64,000 nt of DNA from the NCBI RefSeq assembly GCF_030866785.1, contig NZ_CP133018.1:1736001-1800000 (forward strand), given 5' to 3'. Shown in pieces: positions 20,317 through 29,521 of this stretch (positions within the stretch are counted from its first letter, which is position 1; each line of letters starts with the position of its first letter). The notes under the pieces are model-generated. The model saw nothing but the letters and a program-made list of their open reading frames with translations, was not told the DNA's origin and ran no database searches. Source of the DNA: Agromyces protaetiae. GTDB taxonomy: Bacteria > Actinomycetota > Actinomycetes > Actinomycetales > Microbacteriaceae. The position numbers and the translations under genes are program-made.

Positions 20317-20418
20317 GTGCTCGAGCGTAGCCCGGCCCACCGACGTCGGCTCGCGGGAATCGGACACGTGTGGATCGGGTGCTGCGGGTGCCGCCTGGGG
20401 AGGGAACGTCCGAGCCCA

Positions 20419-20424
20419 TAGGCT
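20419..20424 (+). promoter_or_regulatory. -10 element of the aldo/keto reductase gene
   Basis: TAGGCT ends six bases before ATG 20431, leaving no room for a ribosome binding site and implying a leaderless transcript. No clear -35 is seen. Confidence 0.4.
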
Positions 20425-20430
20425 GGCGCC

Positions 20431-21399
20431 ATGAGCGACCTCGAATACCGTTCTCTCGGGCGCAGCGGCCTCCGTGTCTCCGCGGTCGGCCTCGGCGGCA
20501 ACAACTTCGGGCGTGCCGGCACGCGCACCGAGTCGCAGGAGGGCACGGATGCCGTCGTGCACGCCGCGCTCGACGCGGGCGTCACGCTGATCGACACGGC
20601 GGATGTCTACGGTCGGGAGTACGGCCTCAGTGAGACGCTGCTCGGCAACGCGTTGCGCGGCCACCGCGACGAGGTCGTCATCGCCACGAAGTTCGGGCAC
20701 GAGAGCATCGACTCGCCGATCAGCTCGTGGGGCGCACGCGGCTCGCGTCGATACATCCGTCTTGCCGTAGAGGGATCGCTCCGCCGGCTCCGAACCGACT
20801 GGATCGACCTCTATCAGTTGCACACGCCCGATCGCTCGACGCCGATCGACGAGACGCTGACGGCGCTCGGCGACCTCGTGCGCGAGGGCAAGGTGCGCTA
20901 CCTCGGCCACTCCAACCTGCCGGGGTGGCAGATCGCAGAGGCCGAGCTGATCGCGAAAGAGCTCGGCACGCCGCGGTTCGTCTCAGCACAGAACGAGTAC
21001 AACCTCCTTCGCCGACACGTCGAGACCGAGGTGCTGCCGGCGGTGCAGCACTTCGGGCTCGGGTTCCTGCCGTACTTCCCGCTGCAGAACGGCCTGCTCA
21101 CCGGAAAGTTCACGCGCGAGCACCGGCCGGCCGACAGCCGCATCGCGAGGCAGCGGCCGCACGTCGCCGACGACGCGCCGTGGGACGTCCTCGAGCGGTA
21201 TCGCGCATTCGCGGAGCAGCGCGGCGTCAGCATGCTCGAAGCGACCTTCGGCTGGCTGCTGGCGCAGCAGGGGCTCTCGAGCGTCATCGCCGGGGCGACG
21301 AGGCCCGAGCAGATCCGTGAGAACGCGGCGGCCGGGACCGGCTGGCGCCCCTCGGCTGACGAGGCCGAGGAGATCTCGAACCTCTTCGCGAGCGGCTGA
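20431..21399 (+). CDS. Aldo/keto reductase
   Basis: This 322-residue NADPH-dependent oxidoreductase has the catalytic tetrad visible: Asp and Tyr in DTADVYG (about residues 51-57), Lys in ATKFGH and His in YQLHTPD. C-terminal NADP-binding residues lie in SVIAGATRPEQIREN. It resembles the general-stress or YghZ/IolS-like class with broad aldehyde substrates. It stands alone and is divergent from ogt-tag. Confidence 0.88.
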   Translation: MSDLEYRSLGRSGLRVSAVGLGGNNFGRAGTRTESQEGTDAVVHAALDAGVTLIDTADVYGREYGLSETLLGNALRGHRDEVVIATKFGHESIDSPISSWGARGSRRYIRLAVEGSLRRLRTDWIDLYQLHTPDRSTPIDETLTALGDLVREGKVRYLGHSNLPGWQIAEAELIAKELGTPRFVSAQNEYNLLRRHVETEVLPAVQHFGLGFLPYFPLQNGLLTGKFTREHRPADSRIARQRPHVADDAPWDVLERYRAFAEQRGVSMLEATFGWLLAQQGLSSVIAGATRPEQIRENAAAGTGWRPSADEAEEISNLFASG

Positions 21400-21541
21400 G
21401 GGCTCCCGGACTCGGCCGGCAGCCAGTCCGATTCGCCGTCATCGTTCCCAGGCCTCCTCCCCAGGATCTCTGCGCTCCGAGAAGTTCACGCCTGACCGCG
21501 CCGGCCGACTCGGACCACCGCTGATCGTCGACGCTGGGGAC

Positions 21542-22807
21542 ATGACCTCCACGATCCGCGTCACCTCCCCGCAAGACCTGCTCGCGCTGATCCCGGTGCT
21601 CGCCGGCTATCGTCCCGAACGTTCGCTCGTGTGCCTCGTCTTCCGAGAGGACCGCGTCGTCGGCGTGCTCCGGTACGACCTTCCGCGTTGCGCGGCCGAC
21701 CGTGAGCCGCTCGTGAATGCGGCGGTCGGTGTGCTGTGCCGAATCCCCGACGCCGATGGCCTCGTGCTCGCGAGCTTCTCGGCGGCGCGGTTCCGATCGA
21801 GAGCGGGCGGCGGTGAGCGCGCGCTGCTCCGCCTCCTCATGCGGCGAGCACGCGACGCGGGATTCGCGATCAGGGACGTGTTGCGCGTCGCGGCCGACGG
21901 CTGGGGCTCGATGCTCGACGCCGGGACCCCGGCGGATGGCCACGACCTCGAACTCGTCCGTGGCGCCGGGGTGACCAGTCATCCGGCGATCGCCGCCCAG
22001 GTCCCCGGCGACCTCCACGCGTGCGCGACCGTGCCCGACGTGACCGACGGCGAGCTCGAGCGCGTGCGTCTCGCACTCCGAGTGCTCGACGCCGAGTTCG
22101 GGGCAGGTGCCGACGCCGACGACGATCGACGAGCTGCGTCAGGGCATGGCGGGCATGCCCCGGCGCCGGGTCTCGCCCCGGCGGATCCGGTCGACCTGGT
22201 CGAGCTCCTGCTCGCGCGCCCGCCCGACGCCGAGCCGACGAACGACGATGTGGCTCGGATCGCGTGGCTCGCAAGACTTGCGGCGGTTCCCGTCGCTCGT
22301 GACGCGATGATGCTGCAGATCGCGTTCGGTGCCGTCGCGGGCCGGGCCGCGCTCGCGGAGTTCGGCGATGGCGATGGCGATGGCGATGGCGATGGCGATG
22401 AGCGAACCGATCATGACGGCCGAACGCCGCAAGGCGGGCCGTTCCGCGCCGGCGACCTGCACGTGCCGCTGGGCCGGTTGCTGCTGGGTGAGACGAGCAC
22501 ACGTCCTGACGTCCGCCGAATCGAAGACGGAACGGCCGTGATCCTTCGCGCTGCGGCCTCGGCGCGGTCGCGCGAGCGGGCCGGTCTGTGCTGCATGGCC
22601 GCCTGGCTGATGTGGGGGCTCGGCCGCGGTTCGGCGGCGGCACGCCTGCTCGAGACAAGCCTCGAGGCGGAACCCGGCCACCGGATGGCCTCGCTCCTCG
22701 CTCGGTACTTCGCCACCGGGGCATTGCCCGACTGGGTGTTCCGGCGAACGGACGCCGAGCGCTCGGCGACGCAGGTTCAGTGTCCGACGAGCGGGGCGAT
22801 GAGTTGA
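21542..22807 (+). CDS. DUF4192 domain-containing protein
   Basis: This 421-residue actinobacterial protein begins TSPQDLLALIPVLAGYRPERSLVCL, the DUF4192 N-terminal signature. It has an acidic, Asp/Gly-rich linker (about residues 275-288) encoded by a perfect hexanucleotide repeat, and a C-terminal Ala/Arg-rich helical part ending in an AxxLLxxSLEAEPGHRMASLL segment. The function of DUF4192 is unknown. ATG 21542 is chosen because the conserved domain starts there. It overlaps the convergent amine oxidase gene tail-to-tail by 31 bases. Confidence 0.82.
   Translation: MTSTIRVTSPQDLLALIPVLAGYRPERSLVCLVFREDRVVGVLRYDLPRCAADREPLVNAAVGVLCRIPDADGLVLASFSAARFRSRAGGGERALLRLLMRRARDAGFAIRDVLRVAADGWGSMLDAGTPADGHDLELVRGAGVTSHPAIAAQVPGDLHACATVPDVTDGELERVRLALRVLDAEFGAGADADDDRRAASGHGGHAPAPGLAPADPVDLVELLLARPPDAEPTNDDVARIAWLARLAAVPVARDAMMLQIAFGAVAGRAALAEFGDGDGDGDGDGDERTDHDGRTPQGGPFRAGDLHVPLGRLLLGETSTRPDVRRIEDGTAVILRAAASARSRERAGLCCMAAWLMWGLGRGSAAARLLETSLEAEPGHRMASLLARYFATGALPDWVFRRTDAERSATQVQCPTSGAMS
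22364..22399 (+). repeat. Hexanucleotide microsatellite (GGCGAT) x6
   Basis: Six uninterrupted GGCGAT units encode alternating Gly-Asp in the DUF4192 gene. Unit gain or loss would keep the frame, so it would vary linker length and not switch the gene off. Confidence 0.85.
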
Positions 22808-24225
22808 GCGATTCGCGACGGCCGCCCCGTGACCCGCTCCTCGACGTCGGCGAGGCCCATGCCCACGACGCCGAGGTTCGCGCCGGCGAAGCGGAGCGGC
22901 TCCGGCTCCCAGAGCGGCGATCGATGGTTCGCCCACGGCAGACGGGTCAGCGCGGTGTCGCGGCCGAGCATGAGATCGGTGAGGGTGCGTCCGGCGAGAT
23001 TGGTCGTCGAAAGCCCGTCACCGACATAGCCGCCCGCGAACCCCACGCCCGTCTTCGGGTTATAGCTCGCGGTGGCGTGCCAATCGCGAGCGATCCCGAG
23101 CGGTCCACCCCAGCGGTGGGTGACCCGGGCATCGCCGATCGCGGGGAAGAGCTCGCCGAGCGTCTCGCGAAGGTGCTCGAACACGCGGTCGACCCGCTCG
23201 AAGTCCGGCGAAACCGCGCTGCCCCAGTGATATCTGGCACCGCGACCGCCGAAGGCGATCCGATCGTCGTGGGTGCGCTGGCCGTAGACCAGCAGGTGAC
23301 GGTAGTCGCTGAAGGTCTGGCCATGTGCGATACCGATCTCGTCCCAGACGTCCGCCGGCAGCGGCTCGGTCGCGATCATGAGCGAGTAGATCGGCAGGAT
23401 CCTTCGCCGCACCCGGGGCAGCTCGGGGCCGTAGCCTTCGGTGGCGACGACGATGTGCCGGGCCGACACCGTGCCCTCGACGCCCTCGTCGAGCGCGCGG
23501 AACCGCACTCGGCCTGCCGTCCAGTCGAGTACCTCGGTGCGTTCGAAGATGTGCACACCGAGCGCCTCCACGACATCGGCGAGGCCGCGCGAGAGCTTGG
23601 CCGGGTGCACCCGGGCGCATGCCGGGTCGATGACCGCGGTGGGCGAGGTGCGGTCGCCGCTCGTGACGCCGTAGCGTTCGGCGACCGCCGCCGCGTCGAG
23701 CGGCTCCAGGGCGTCGACGCCGAACCGTCGCGCCTCCGTGAGGTCAGCGTGCGCCGCGCGCCGCTGCGCCGCGGAACGCGCGAAGAGCACCGTGCCGCCG
23801 TGTGCGAAGTCGCACTCGATGCCCTCGGCCGCGACCACGCGCCCGACCTCGTCGACGGTGCCGACCATGGCGCGCCGCATGGCGATCGCCGCCTCGCGCC
23901 CGTGCTGTCGCTCGAGCGAGTGCGCCGAACGCGGGAACAGGGCCGAGCACCACCCGCCGTTCCGGCCGGAGGCGCCGAACCCTGCGATCTCACGTTCGAG
24001 GATCGCGATCCGCAGACCAGGCTCGGCTTTGGCGAGTGAGTACGCCGTCCAGAGCGCCGTGAGGCCGCCGCCGACGAGACAGACGTCGAAGACGGCGTCG
24101 GCGGTGAGCGCCCTCCGCGGTCGCAACGGATCGCGACCCGAGACGACGAGGTCGTCGAGCCAGAAGCTCGCACGACGATAGGCGTCGGGAGTGCCGTCCG
24201 TCACGGACCGCGGAGGGCGTGCCAT
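22777..24225 (-). CDS. FAD-dependent amine oxidoreductase (gamma-glutamylputrescine oxidase-like, DAO family)
   Basis: The 482-residue protein has an FAD Rossmann motif VCLVGGGLTALWTAY (about residues 48-62) and SGRNGGW, the flavin-site stretch seen in PuuB and other DAO-family oxidases. It ends with a family-typical GFAGGYVGDGLSTTNLAGRTL. It would oxidise an amine to an aldehyde with release of hydrogen peroxide. It is one base downstream of the class III aminotransferase, and an Lrp regulator and aldehyde dehydrogenase follow in the same cluster, which points to putrescine catabolism. The exact substrate (putrescine, gamma-glutamylputrescine or another amine) is inferred. Confidence 0.8.
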   Translation of the reverse strand: MARPPRSVTDGTPDAYRRASFWLDDLVVSGRDPLRPRRALTADAVFDVCLVGGGLTALWTAYSLAKAEPGLRIAILEREIAGFGASGRNGGWCSALFPRSAHSLERQHGREAAIAMRRAMVGTVDEVGRVVAAEGIECDFAHGGTVLFARSAAQRRAAHADLTEARRFGVDALEPLDAAAVAERYGVTSGDRTSPTAVIDPACARVHPAKLSRGLADVVEALGVHIFERTEVLDWTAGRVRFRALDEGVEGTVSARHIVVATEGYGPELPRVRRRILPIYSLMIATEPLPADVWDEIGIAHGQTFSDYRHLLVYGQRTHDDRIAFGGRGARYHWGSAVSPDFERVDRVFEHLRETLGELFPAIGDARVTHRWGGPLGIARDWHATASYNPKTGVGFAGGYVGDGLSTTNLAGRTLTDLMLGRDTALTRLPWANHRSPLWEPEPLRFAGANLGVVGMGLADVEERVTGRPSRIAQLIAPLVGH

Positions 24226-24226
24226 C

Positions 24227-25618
24227 TCAGAGCCGGTTCGAGGCCTCGGTGAGCACGCTGCGCAGGATCTGCTCGATCTCCTGGAACTCGCTCGGACCGA
24301 TCGTGAGCGGCGGCGCGAGCTGGATGACGGGGTCGCCCCGGTCGTCGGCACGGCAGTACAGGCCCGCGTCGAAGAGCGCCTTCGACAGGAACCCGCGCAG
24401 CAGCCGCTCCGACTCGTCGTCGTCGAACGTCTCGCGCGTCGTCTTGTCCTTCACGAGCTCGATGCCGAAGAAGTACCCGGCACCGCGCACGTCGCCGACG
24501 ATCGGCAGGTCGAGCAGCTTCTCGAGCTCAGCGCGGAAAAGCGGCGAGTTCTCGCGCACGCGCTCGTTCAAGCCCTCCTCCTCGAAGATGTCGAGGTTCT
24601 CGAGGGCCACGGCCGCAGACACCGGGTGCCCGCCGAACGTGTAGCCGTGGTAGAAGCTCGTCGTGCCCTTCGAGAACGGCTCGTACAGCTTGTCGGAGAC
24701 GATCGTCGCACCGATGGGGGAGTAGCCCGAGGTCATGGCCTTCGCGCACGTGATCATGTCGGGCTCGTAGCCGAACGCATCGGCCGCGAACATGTGCCCG
24801 ATGCGGCCGAACGCGCAGATGACCTCGTCGGAGACCAGCAGCACGTCGTACTTGTCGCAGATCTCGCGCACGCGCTGGAAGTAGCCGGGAGGCGGGGGGA
24901 AGCATCCGCCGGAGTTCTGAACCGGCTCGAGGAAGACGGCCGCGACCGTCTCGGGGCCCTCGAAGAGGATCATCTCCTCGATGCGGTCAGCCGCCCAGCG
25001 GCCGAACGCCTCGAGGTCGTCCGCCGGTGCGCCCATCTCGGCTGCGCGGTAGAAGTTCGTGTTCGGCACTCGGAAGCCGCCGGGTGTCACCGGCTCGAAC
25101 ATCTCCTTCATCGCGGGGATGCCCGTGATCGCGAGCGCGCCCTGCGGCGTGCCGTGATACGCCACCGAGCGTGAGATCACCTTGTGCTTGGTGGGCCGGC
25201 CCTGCAACTTCCAGTAGTACTTCGCGAGCTTGAACGCGGTCTCGACCGCCTCGCCGCCGCCGGTGGAGAAGAAGACGTGGTTCAGGTCGCCGGGCGCGTG
25301 CTCGGCGAGCCGATCGGCGAGCTGGATGGCCGCGGGATGCGCGTACGACCAGATCGGGAAGAACGCCAGCTGCTCGGCCTGCCGGGCCGCGGCCTCGGCG
25401 AGCCGCTTGCGGCCGTGGCCGGCATTGACGACGAACAGGCCGGACAGGCCGTCGAAGTACTTGCGACCCTCGATGTCGTAGATGTGGTGGCCCTCGCCCC
25501 TGGTGATGATCGGCACGCCGGTCTCCATCGTGGACTGGCGCGCGAAGTGCATCCAGAGGTGGTCCTTCGCCTGCTGCTGCAGCAGCGCGCTGTCCAGGGC
25601 CTGGTCGGTGATGGTCAT
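24227..25618 (-). CDS. Class III aminotransferase (putrescine/diamine-pyruvate type)
   Basis: This 463-residue PLP enzyme has the lysine in CAKAMTSGY (about residue 280), SDEVICAFGRIG upstream, and the phosphate-binding STGGGEAVETAFKLA (about residues 115-129). It most resembles SpuC-like diamine:pyruvate transaminases in length and in the YHGYTFGGHPVS motif. It would convert putrescine to 4-aminobutanal. ATG 25618 is chosen because AGGGAAGA sits just upstream. It is likely co-transcribed with the Lrp regulator before it and the oxidase after it. Confidence 0.82.
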   Translation of the reverse strand: MTITDQALDSALLQQQAKDHLWMHFARQSTMETGVPIITRGEGHHIYDIEGRKYFDGLSGLFVVNAGHGRKRLAEAAARQAEQLAFFPIWSYAHPAAIQLADRLAEHAPGDLNHVFFSTGGGEAVETAFKLAKYYWKLQGRPTKHKVISRSVAYHGTPQGALAITGIPAMKEMFEPVTPGGFRVPNTNFYRAAEMGAPADDLEAFGRWAADRIEEMILFEGPETVAAVFLEPVQNSGGCFPPPPGYFQRVREICDKYDVLLVSDEVICAFGRIGHMFAADAFGYEPDMITCAKAMTSGYSPIGATIVSDKLYEPFSKGTTSFYHGYTFGGHPVSAAVALENLDIFEEEGLNERVRENSPLFRAELEKLLDLPIVGDVRGAGYFFGIELVKDKTTRETFDDDESERLLRGFLSKALFDAGLYCRADDRGDPVIQLAPPLTIGPSEFQEIEQILRSVLTEASNRL

Positions 25619-25643
25619 CTTCTTCCCTTCGCCGGGCACGCGC

Positions 25644-26123
25644 TCATCGCGTGCCCCAGTTGTAGAACTGCTTCTGCAGTTTCAGGTAGACGAACGTCTC
25701 GGTCGTCTGCACACCGTCGAGGCCGCGGATCCTGGCGTTGAGGAGCGAGACCAGCTGATCGTCGTCCTCGCACACGACCTCCGCCATGGCGTCGAAACTG
25801 CCGGCCGTGAGCACGACGTACGAGATCTCGGGGATCTCGGCCAGTTGCTCCGCGAGGCGCCGCGTGTCGCCCGACGCGCGGATCCCGATCATGGCCTGAC
25901 GGGTGAAGCCGAGCTGCATGGGGTCGGTCACGGCGACGATCTGCATCACGCCCGACTCGGTCAGCCGCTGGACGCGCTGGCGGACGGCCGCCTCGGACAA
26001 CCCGACCGCCTTGCCGATGTCCGCATACGACCGACGCCCGTCGGCCTGCAGCTGCTCGATGATCGCCTTGGACACGTCATCGAGGTGAGCCGGCCGTGCG
26101 GCCGATCGCCCATTCCCCGTCAT
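25644..26123 (-). CDS. Lrp/AsnC family transcriptional regulator
   Basis: This 159-residue protein has an N-terminal helix-turn-helix (about residues 15-60, with GRRSYADIGKAVGLSEAAVRQRVQRL) and a C-terminal RAM ligand-binding domain (about 70-150, with VVLTAGSFDAMAEVVCEDDDQL). It is first in the minus-strand catabolic operon and divergent from the aldehyde dehydrogenase, so it most likely controls both. A palindrome overlapping the opposite promoter is its likely operator. The start at 26123 is supported by a promoter ending seven bases upstream. Confidence 0.9.
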   Translation of the reverse strand: MTGNGRSAARPAHLDDVSKAIIEQLQADGRRSYADIGKAVGLSEAAVRQRVQRLTESGVMQIVAVTDPMQLGFTRQAMIGIRASGDTRRLAEQLAEIPEISYVVLTAGSFDAMAEVVCEDDDQLVSLLNARIRGLDGVQTTETFVYLKLQKQFYNWGTR

Positions 26124-26130
26124 GGCACCG

Positions 26131-26159
26131 ATTCTGACAGTGCGAGTCCGTAATCGCAA
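26131..26159 (-). promoter_or_regulatory. Leaderless promoter of the Lrp-aminotransferase-oxidase operon
   Basis: On the minus strand TTGCGA (26159-26154) and CAGAAT (26136-26131) are 17 bases apart, and ATG 26123 begins seven bases after the -10. This is one of the best-formed promoters in the window. Confidence 0.6.
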
Positions 26160-26190
26160 GGGAATCCGTTGCGTAACTGGATTTCCACAA

Positions 26191-26237
26191 CGAATTCCAC
26201 GCAATTCGTGGATTCGCGCGGTGAAGCCATCTAGCAT
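26191..26237 (+). promoter_or_regulatory. Palindromic operator and promoter of the aldehyde dehydrogenase gene
   Basis: CGAATTCCACG (26191-26201) and CGTGGATTCG (26207-26216) form an almost perfect dyad around CAATT. TGGATT (26209-26214) and TAGCAT (26232-26237), 17 bases apart, are a candidate promoter that the dyad would cover. AT-rich centre, length and position fit an Lrp-family site. Confidence 0.5.
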
Positions 26238-26312
26238 GGGCCGCGGCGCCCACGGCGCCGCCGCCTGTCACCGCGCTCGCGACCGCGGCGCGTCCCATGA
26301 GGAGAGCTTCGC

Positions 26313-27749
26313 ATGACGATCCCCACCCTTCGCAATGTGATCGACGGGGCACCGGCCGATGCCCGCGGCGACGACGCGATCCCGCTCATCGACCCGGCGA
26401 CCGAGGAGGTCTACGGCGCCGCGCCGATCTCGAACGCCGCCGACGTCGACGCGGCGTATCGAAGTGCCGCGGACGCGTTCGAACGATGGGGGAGGACGAC
26501 CCCGGCCGAACGCCAGCTCGCGATGTTCCGTCTCGCCGACGCCGTCGCCGAGCGGGCCGAGGAGTTCGCGGACCTCGAATCCCAGGACACCGGCAAGCCG
26601 CGCGCGACGCTCGTCGCCGATGAGATCGATCAGTCGGTCGACCAGCTCCGGTTCTTCGCCGGTGCGGCCCGCAACCTCGAAGGGCTCGCCGCCGCGGAGT
26701 ATCTCGCCGGGCACACCTCATACGTCCGTCGCGAGCCCGTCGGGGTCATCGGCCAGGTGACGCCGTGGAACTACCCGCTCAACATGGCGGTGTGGAAGAT
26801 CGCTCCGGCGATCGCCGCGGGGAACACGGTCGTCCTGAAGCCTGCCGAGTCGACGCCGCTCGCCACGCTGAAGCTCGCCGAGGTCGCAGCCGAGGTGCTG
26901 CCGCCCGGGGTGCTCAACGTGATCACGGGTGATCGCAGCACCGGCAGTGCGCTGCTGGGCCATGCCACGCCGCAGATGGTCGCCATCACCGGTTCGGTCC
27001 GGGCCGGCATGGAGGTCGCTCGCGCCGCCGCCGCCGACCTCAAGCGCGTCCACCTGGAACTCGGCGGCAAGGCCCCGGCGGTCGTCTTCGACGACATCGA
27101 CCCCGAGCGCGCCGCGGAGGGCATCGTCTCGGCGGCCTACTTCAACGCCGGGCAGGACTGCACGGCGGCCACGCGGGTCCTGGTCCACGAGCGCGCCCAC
27201 GACGCGCTGGTCGCCGCACTCACCGCACGAATCCGCAGCCACGCTCGCGCGGCGGGCCCGCGCGATCCCGGTGCCTTCTTCGGCCCCCTGAACAATGCCG
27301 ACCAGCTGGCGAGGGTAGCGGGCTTCATCGACCGTCTGCCCGATCACGCCGAGGTCGTCGCGGGCGGCGCCCGCCAGGGTGACCGCGGCTACTTCTTCCC
27401 GGCGACCCTGGTCACGGGCGTCCGGCAGCAGGACGAGGTCGTCCAGTCGGAGATCTTCGGGCCGGTGCTCACCGTGCAGGCCTTCCGCGACGAACACGAG
27501 GCCGTCCAGATGGCGAACGGCGTGGACTACGCGCTCGCCGCATCGGTCTGGACGAAAGATCACGGACGGGCGATGCGCTTCGCGCGCGACCTCGACTTCG
27601 GCTGCGTGTGGATCAACACGCACATCCCCTTCGTCTCGGACATGCCGCACGGCGGGTTCAAGCACTCGGGGTACGGCAAGGACCTCTCGACGTACGGCTT
27701 CGAGGACTACACGCGCATCAAACATGTGATGAGCGCGCTCGACGTGTAG
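26313..27749 (+). CDS. Aldehyde dehydrogenase (aminobutyraldehyde/betaine-aldehyde type)
   Basis: This 478-residue NAD(P)-dependent enzyme has the catalytic Glu in LELGGKAP (about residue 250), the catalytic Cys in FNAGQDCTAATR (about residue 284), and the EIFGPVL motif. Sequence around WNYPLNMAVWKIAPA and KHSGYGKDLS matches gamma-aminobutyraldehyde and betaine aldehyde dehydrogenases. It would oxidise 4-aminobutanal from the aminotransferase or oxidase to GABA, which the gabT gene at 50307 could then deaminate. GAGGAGAG precedes ATG 26313. Confidence 0.88.
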   Translation: MTIPTLRNVIDGAPADARGDDAIPLIDPATEEVYGAAPISNAADVDAAYRSAADAFERWGRTTPAERQLAMFRLADAVAERAEEFADLESQDTGKPRATLVADEIDQSVDQLRFFAGAARNLEGLAAAEYLAGHTSYVRREPVGVIGQVTPWNYPLNMAVWKIAPAIAAGNTVVLKPAESTPLATLKLAEVAAEVLPPGVLNVITGDRSTGSALLGHATPQMVAITGSVRAGMEVARAAAADLKRVHLELGGKAPAVVFDDIDPERAAEGIVSAAYFNAGQDCTAATRVLVHERAHDALVAALTARIRSHARAAGPRDPGAFFGPLNNADQLARVAGFIDRLPDHAEVVAGGARQGDRGYFFPATLVTGVRQQDEVVQSEIFGPVLTVQAFRDEHEAVQMANGVDYALAASVWTKDHGRAMRFARDLDFGCVWINTHIPFVSDMPHGGFKHSGYGKDLSTYGFEDYTRIKHVMSALDV

Positions 27750-27785
27750 ACGCGGCCGGGTGCGTTCGGTGTCAGACTGGACGGC

Positions 27786-28715
27786 ATGGTCTCGGGCGAA
27801 CTTCGCGTCGCGCTCGACGCGGGTGAGCCCGCGTGGGACGTCGCCGTCGGCGACCGCTTCCTGCTCGCGGTGCCCGCCGGTCCCGGTTCGGCGGCGGTGC
27901 TGGCCGCCGCGCGCGTACCGGTGCAGCGGCTCGAAGACCTGATCGCTCGGATCCGGATCGGCGAGGGCGGGGTGGAGGAGTTCGCCCTGGTCTGGTGGCC
28001 CATCGACGACGGCCGGCTCACCGTGGTCGCACGCGGCGGAGCCGCGGTCGAGCTGACCACGGCCGCCGGTCGGCGTCGCCTCGATGCGGTGGGCGTGCGG
28101 CCGTGGCATCTCGCCGAGTTCCACGACGTCCGCAGGATCCGCTTCGGTTCGGTGGTCGCGGGCGAGGCGCGTTGGGCGGATGCCTCGGCGTCGGTGCACG
28201 ACGCGCCGCTCCGGGTCACGACCCTCGAGTGGCGTTCGACCGGCGAGGCATCCGTGACGGAGCCGATCGCCACCCGATCGGCGGTCCAGGCTGAGGCCTG
28301 GCAGCCCGAATCCCACGAGGAGTCCGAACCCGCCTCGGCACAGGCGGCCTGGTTCCGTGTCCCGGGCGGCGAACCGCGAGAGGTCACGGGGGTCGTGCTC
28401 ATCGGACGCCGGCCGGCGCAGCCGCGGATCGCCCACGAACACCCGGTCGAGCTCGTCCGGGTCGACCCGTCGGCCGGTGCGGTGTCCGCGACCCATCTCG
28501 AGCTCCGCCGGGCGGGGACGAGACTCGTCGCGACCGACCTCCGGTCGACGAACGGGACCGTCGTGCGTTCCCCGACGGGCACGAGGCGCATGCGCGCCGG
28601 CGAGTCGATCGTGGTCGCCGCGGGGTCGGTCGTCGAGCTGGGAGGCGATACCATCGTCGAGATCCTCCCGCCTCCACAGGATCAGGCGCACCCCGACAGG
28701 CAGGTCCCCGCGTGA
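27786..28715 (+). CDS. FHA domain protein (first gene of the 17-kb kinase operon)
   Basis: The C-terminal FHA domain (about residues 205-295) shows IGRRPAQPR, ATHLELR and DLRSTNGTVV, the residues that bind phosphothreonine. The N-terminal 180 residues are a conserved actinobacterial region without a recognisable enzyme motif. It would dock a threonine-phosphorylated partner, most simply the product of the kinase two genes downstream. CAGACT ends seven bases before ATG 27786, fitting a leaderless start for the operon. It overlaps the phosphatase gene by four bases. Confidence 0.85.
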   Translation: MVSGELRVALDAGEPAWDVAVGDRFLLAVPAGPGSAAVLAAARVPVQRLEDLIARIRIGEGGVEEFALVWWPIDDGRLTVVARGGAAVELTTAAGRRRLDAVGVRPWHLAEFHDVRRIRFGSVVAGEARWADASASVHDAPLRVTTLEWRSTGEASVTEPIATRSAVQAEAWQPESHEESEPASAQAAWFRVPGGEPREVTGVVLIGRRPAQPRIAHEHPVELVRVDPSAGAVSATHLELRRAGTRLVATDLRSTNGTVVRSPTGTRRMRAGESIVVAAGSVVELGGDTIVEILPPPQDQAHPDRQVPA

Positions 28716-29521
28716 CGCAGATCGGCAACGGCAACACCAGGTACCGGACGATGCTGCCCGGCGGCACGCAGATCGGGCTCTCGTGGGCGGCGGTGACGCA
28801 CACTGGCCTCCGCCGGGAAGCGAACGAAGACAGCTTCGTGGCGCAGCCGCCCGTGTTCGCGGTGGCCGACGGAATGGGCGGCCACGCGGCGGGCGACTTC
28901 GCGAGCGCCGCGGTCGTCACCCGCCTCGCCGAGTACGGCGGTCGCGATGTCGTCGGCACGCCCGAGCTCGATCGGTCACTGCGCATGGCGGTGCAGGACA
29001 TGGGCCGTGGAGCGGGCGTCACCGACGAGGGCAGCGGCACCACCGTCACCGGTGCCGCGCTCGGCGAGATCGCCGGGCAGCCCGCCTGGCTCGTCTTCAA
29101 CATCGGTGACTCCCGGGTGTACCGGCTCGTGGGCGGGGTGCTGGAGCAACTCACCGTCGACCACTCGGTCGTGCAGGAACTCGTCGATGCCGGGCAGATC
29201 ACGCGTGAGGAGGCCGACACCCACCCGCACTCGAACGTGATCACGCGAGCGGTCGGCTTCCATGAGGCACCGGTGCCTGACTACCGGGCGATCGCCGTCG
29301 AGCCGGGCATGCGCCTGCTCATCTGCTCGGACGGGCTCACGAAGGAACTCACCTCATACGGGATCCGGCACTTCCTGCTCGCCAACCCGAAGAGCGAGCC
29401 GGCTGCCCGGGCTCTGCTCGACGCCGCCCTCGGCAACGGTGGCCGCGACAACGTGACGGCCATCGTGGTCGACGTGCACGACGTGGTGCCTGCAGGCGAC
29501 GACGAGGCCGCGCCGGCCTGA
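28712..29521 (+). CDS. PP2C-family Ser/Thr protein phosphatase
   Basis: The 269-residue cytosolic metal-dependent phosphatase has all PP2C motifs: EDSF, ADGMGGHAAGD (about residues 51-61), SGTTVTGAAL, NIGDSRVYRL (about 130-139), SDGLTKEL and GGRDNVTAIVVD. It lacks the membrane segment and extracellular part found in mycobacterial PstP. It presumably reverses phosphorylation by the adjacent kinase. GTG start overlaps the FHA gene (GTGA). Confidence 0.93.
   Translation: MTQIGNGNTRYRTMLPGGTQIGLSWAAVTHTGLRREANEDSFVAQPPVFAVADGMGGHAAGDFASAAVVTRLAEYGGRDVVGTPELDRSLRMAVQDMGRGAGVTDEGSGTTVTGAALGEIAGQPAWLVFNIGDSRVYRLVGGVLEQLTVDHSVVQELVDAGQITREEADTHPHSNVITRAVGFHEAPVPDYRAIAVEPGMRLLICSDGLTKELTSYGIRHFLLANPKSEPAARALLDAALGNGGRDNVTAIVVDVHDVVPAGDDEAAPA

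Noticed and set aside
22364..22399. CRISPR or phase-variation switch at the GATGGC repeat
   Set aside because: The unit is only six bases without spacers, and changes in copy number keep the frame, so neither a CRISPR array nor on/off switching fits.
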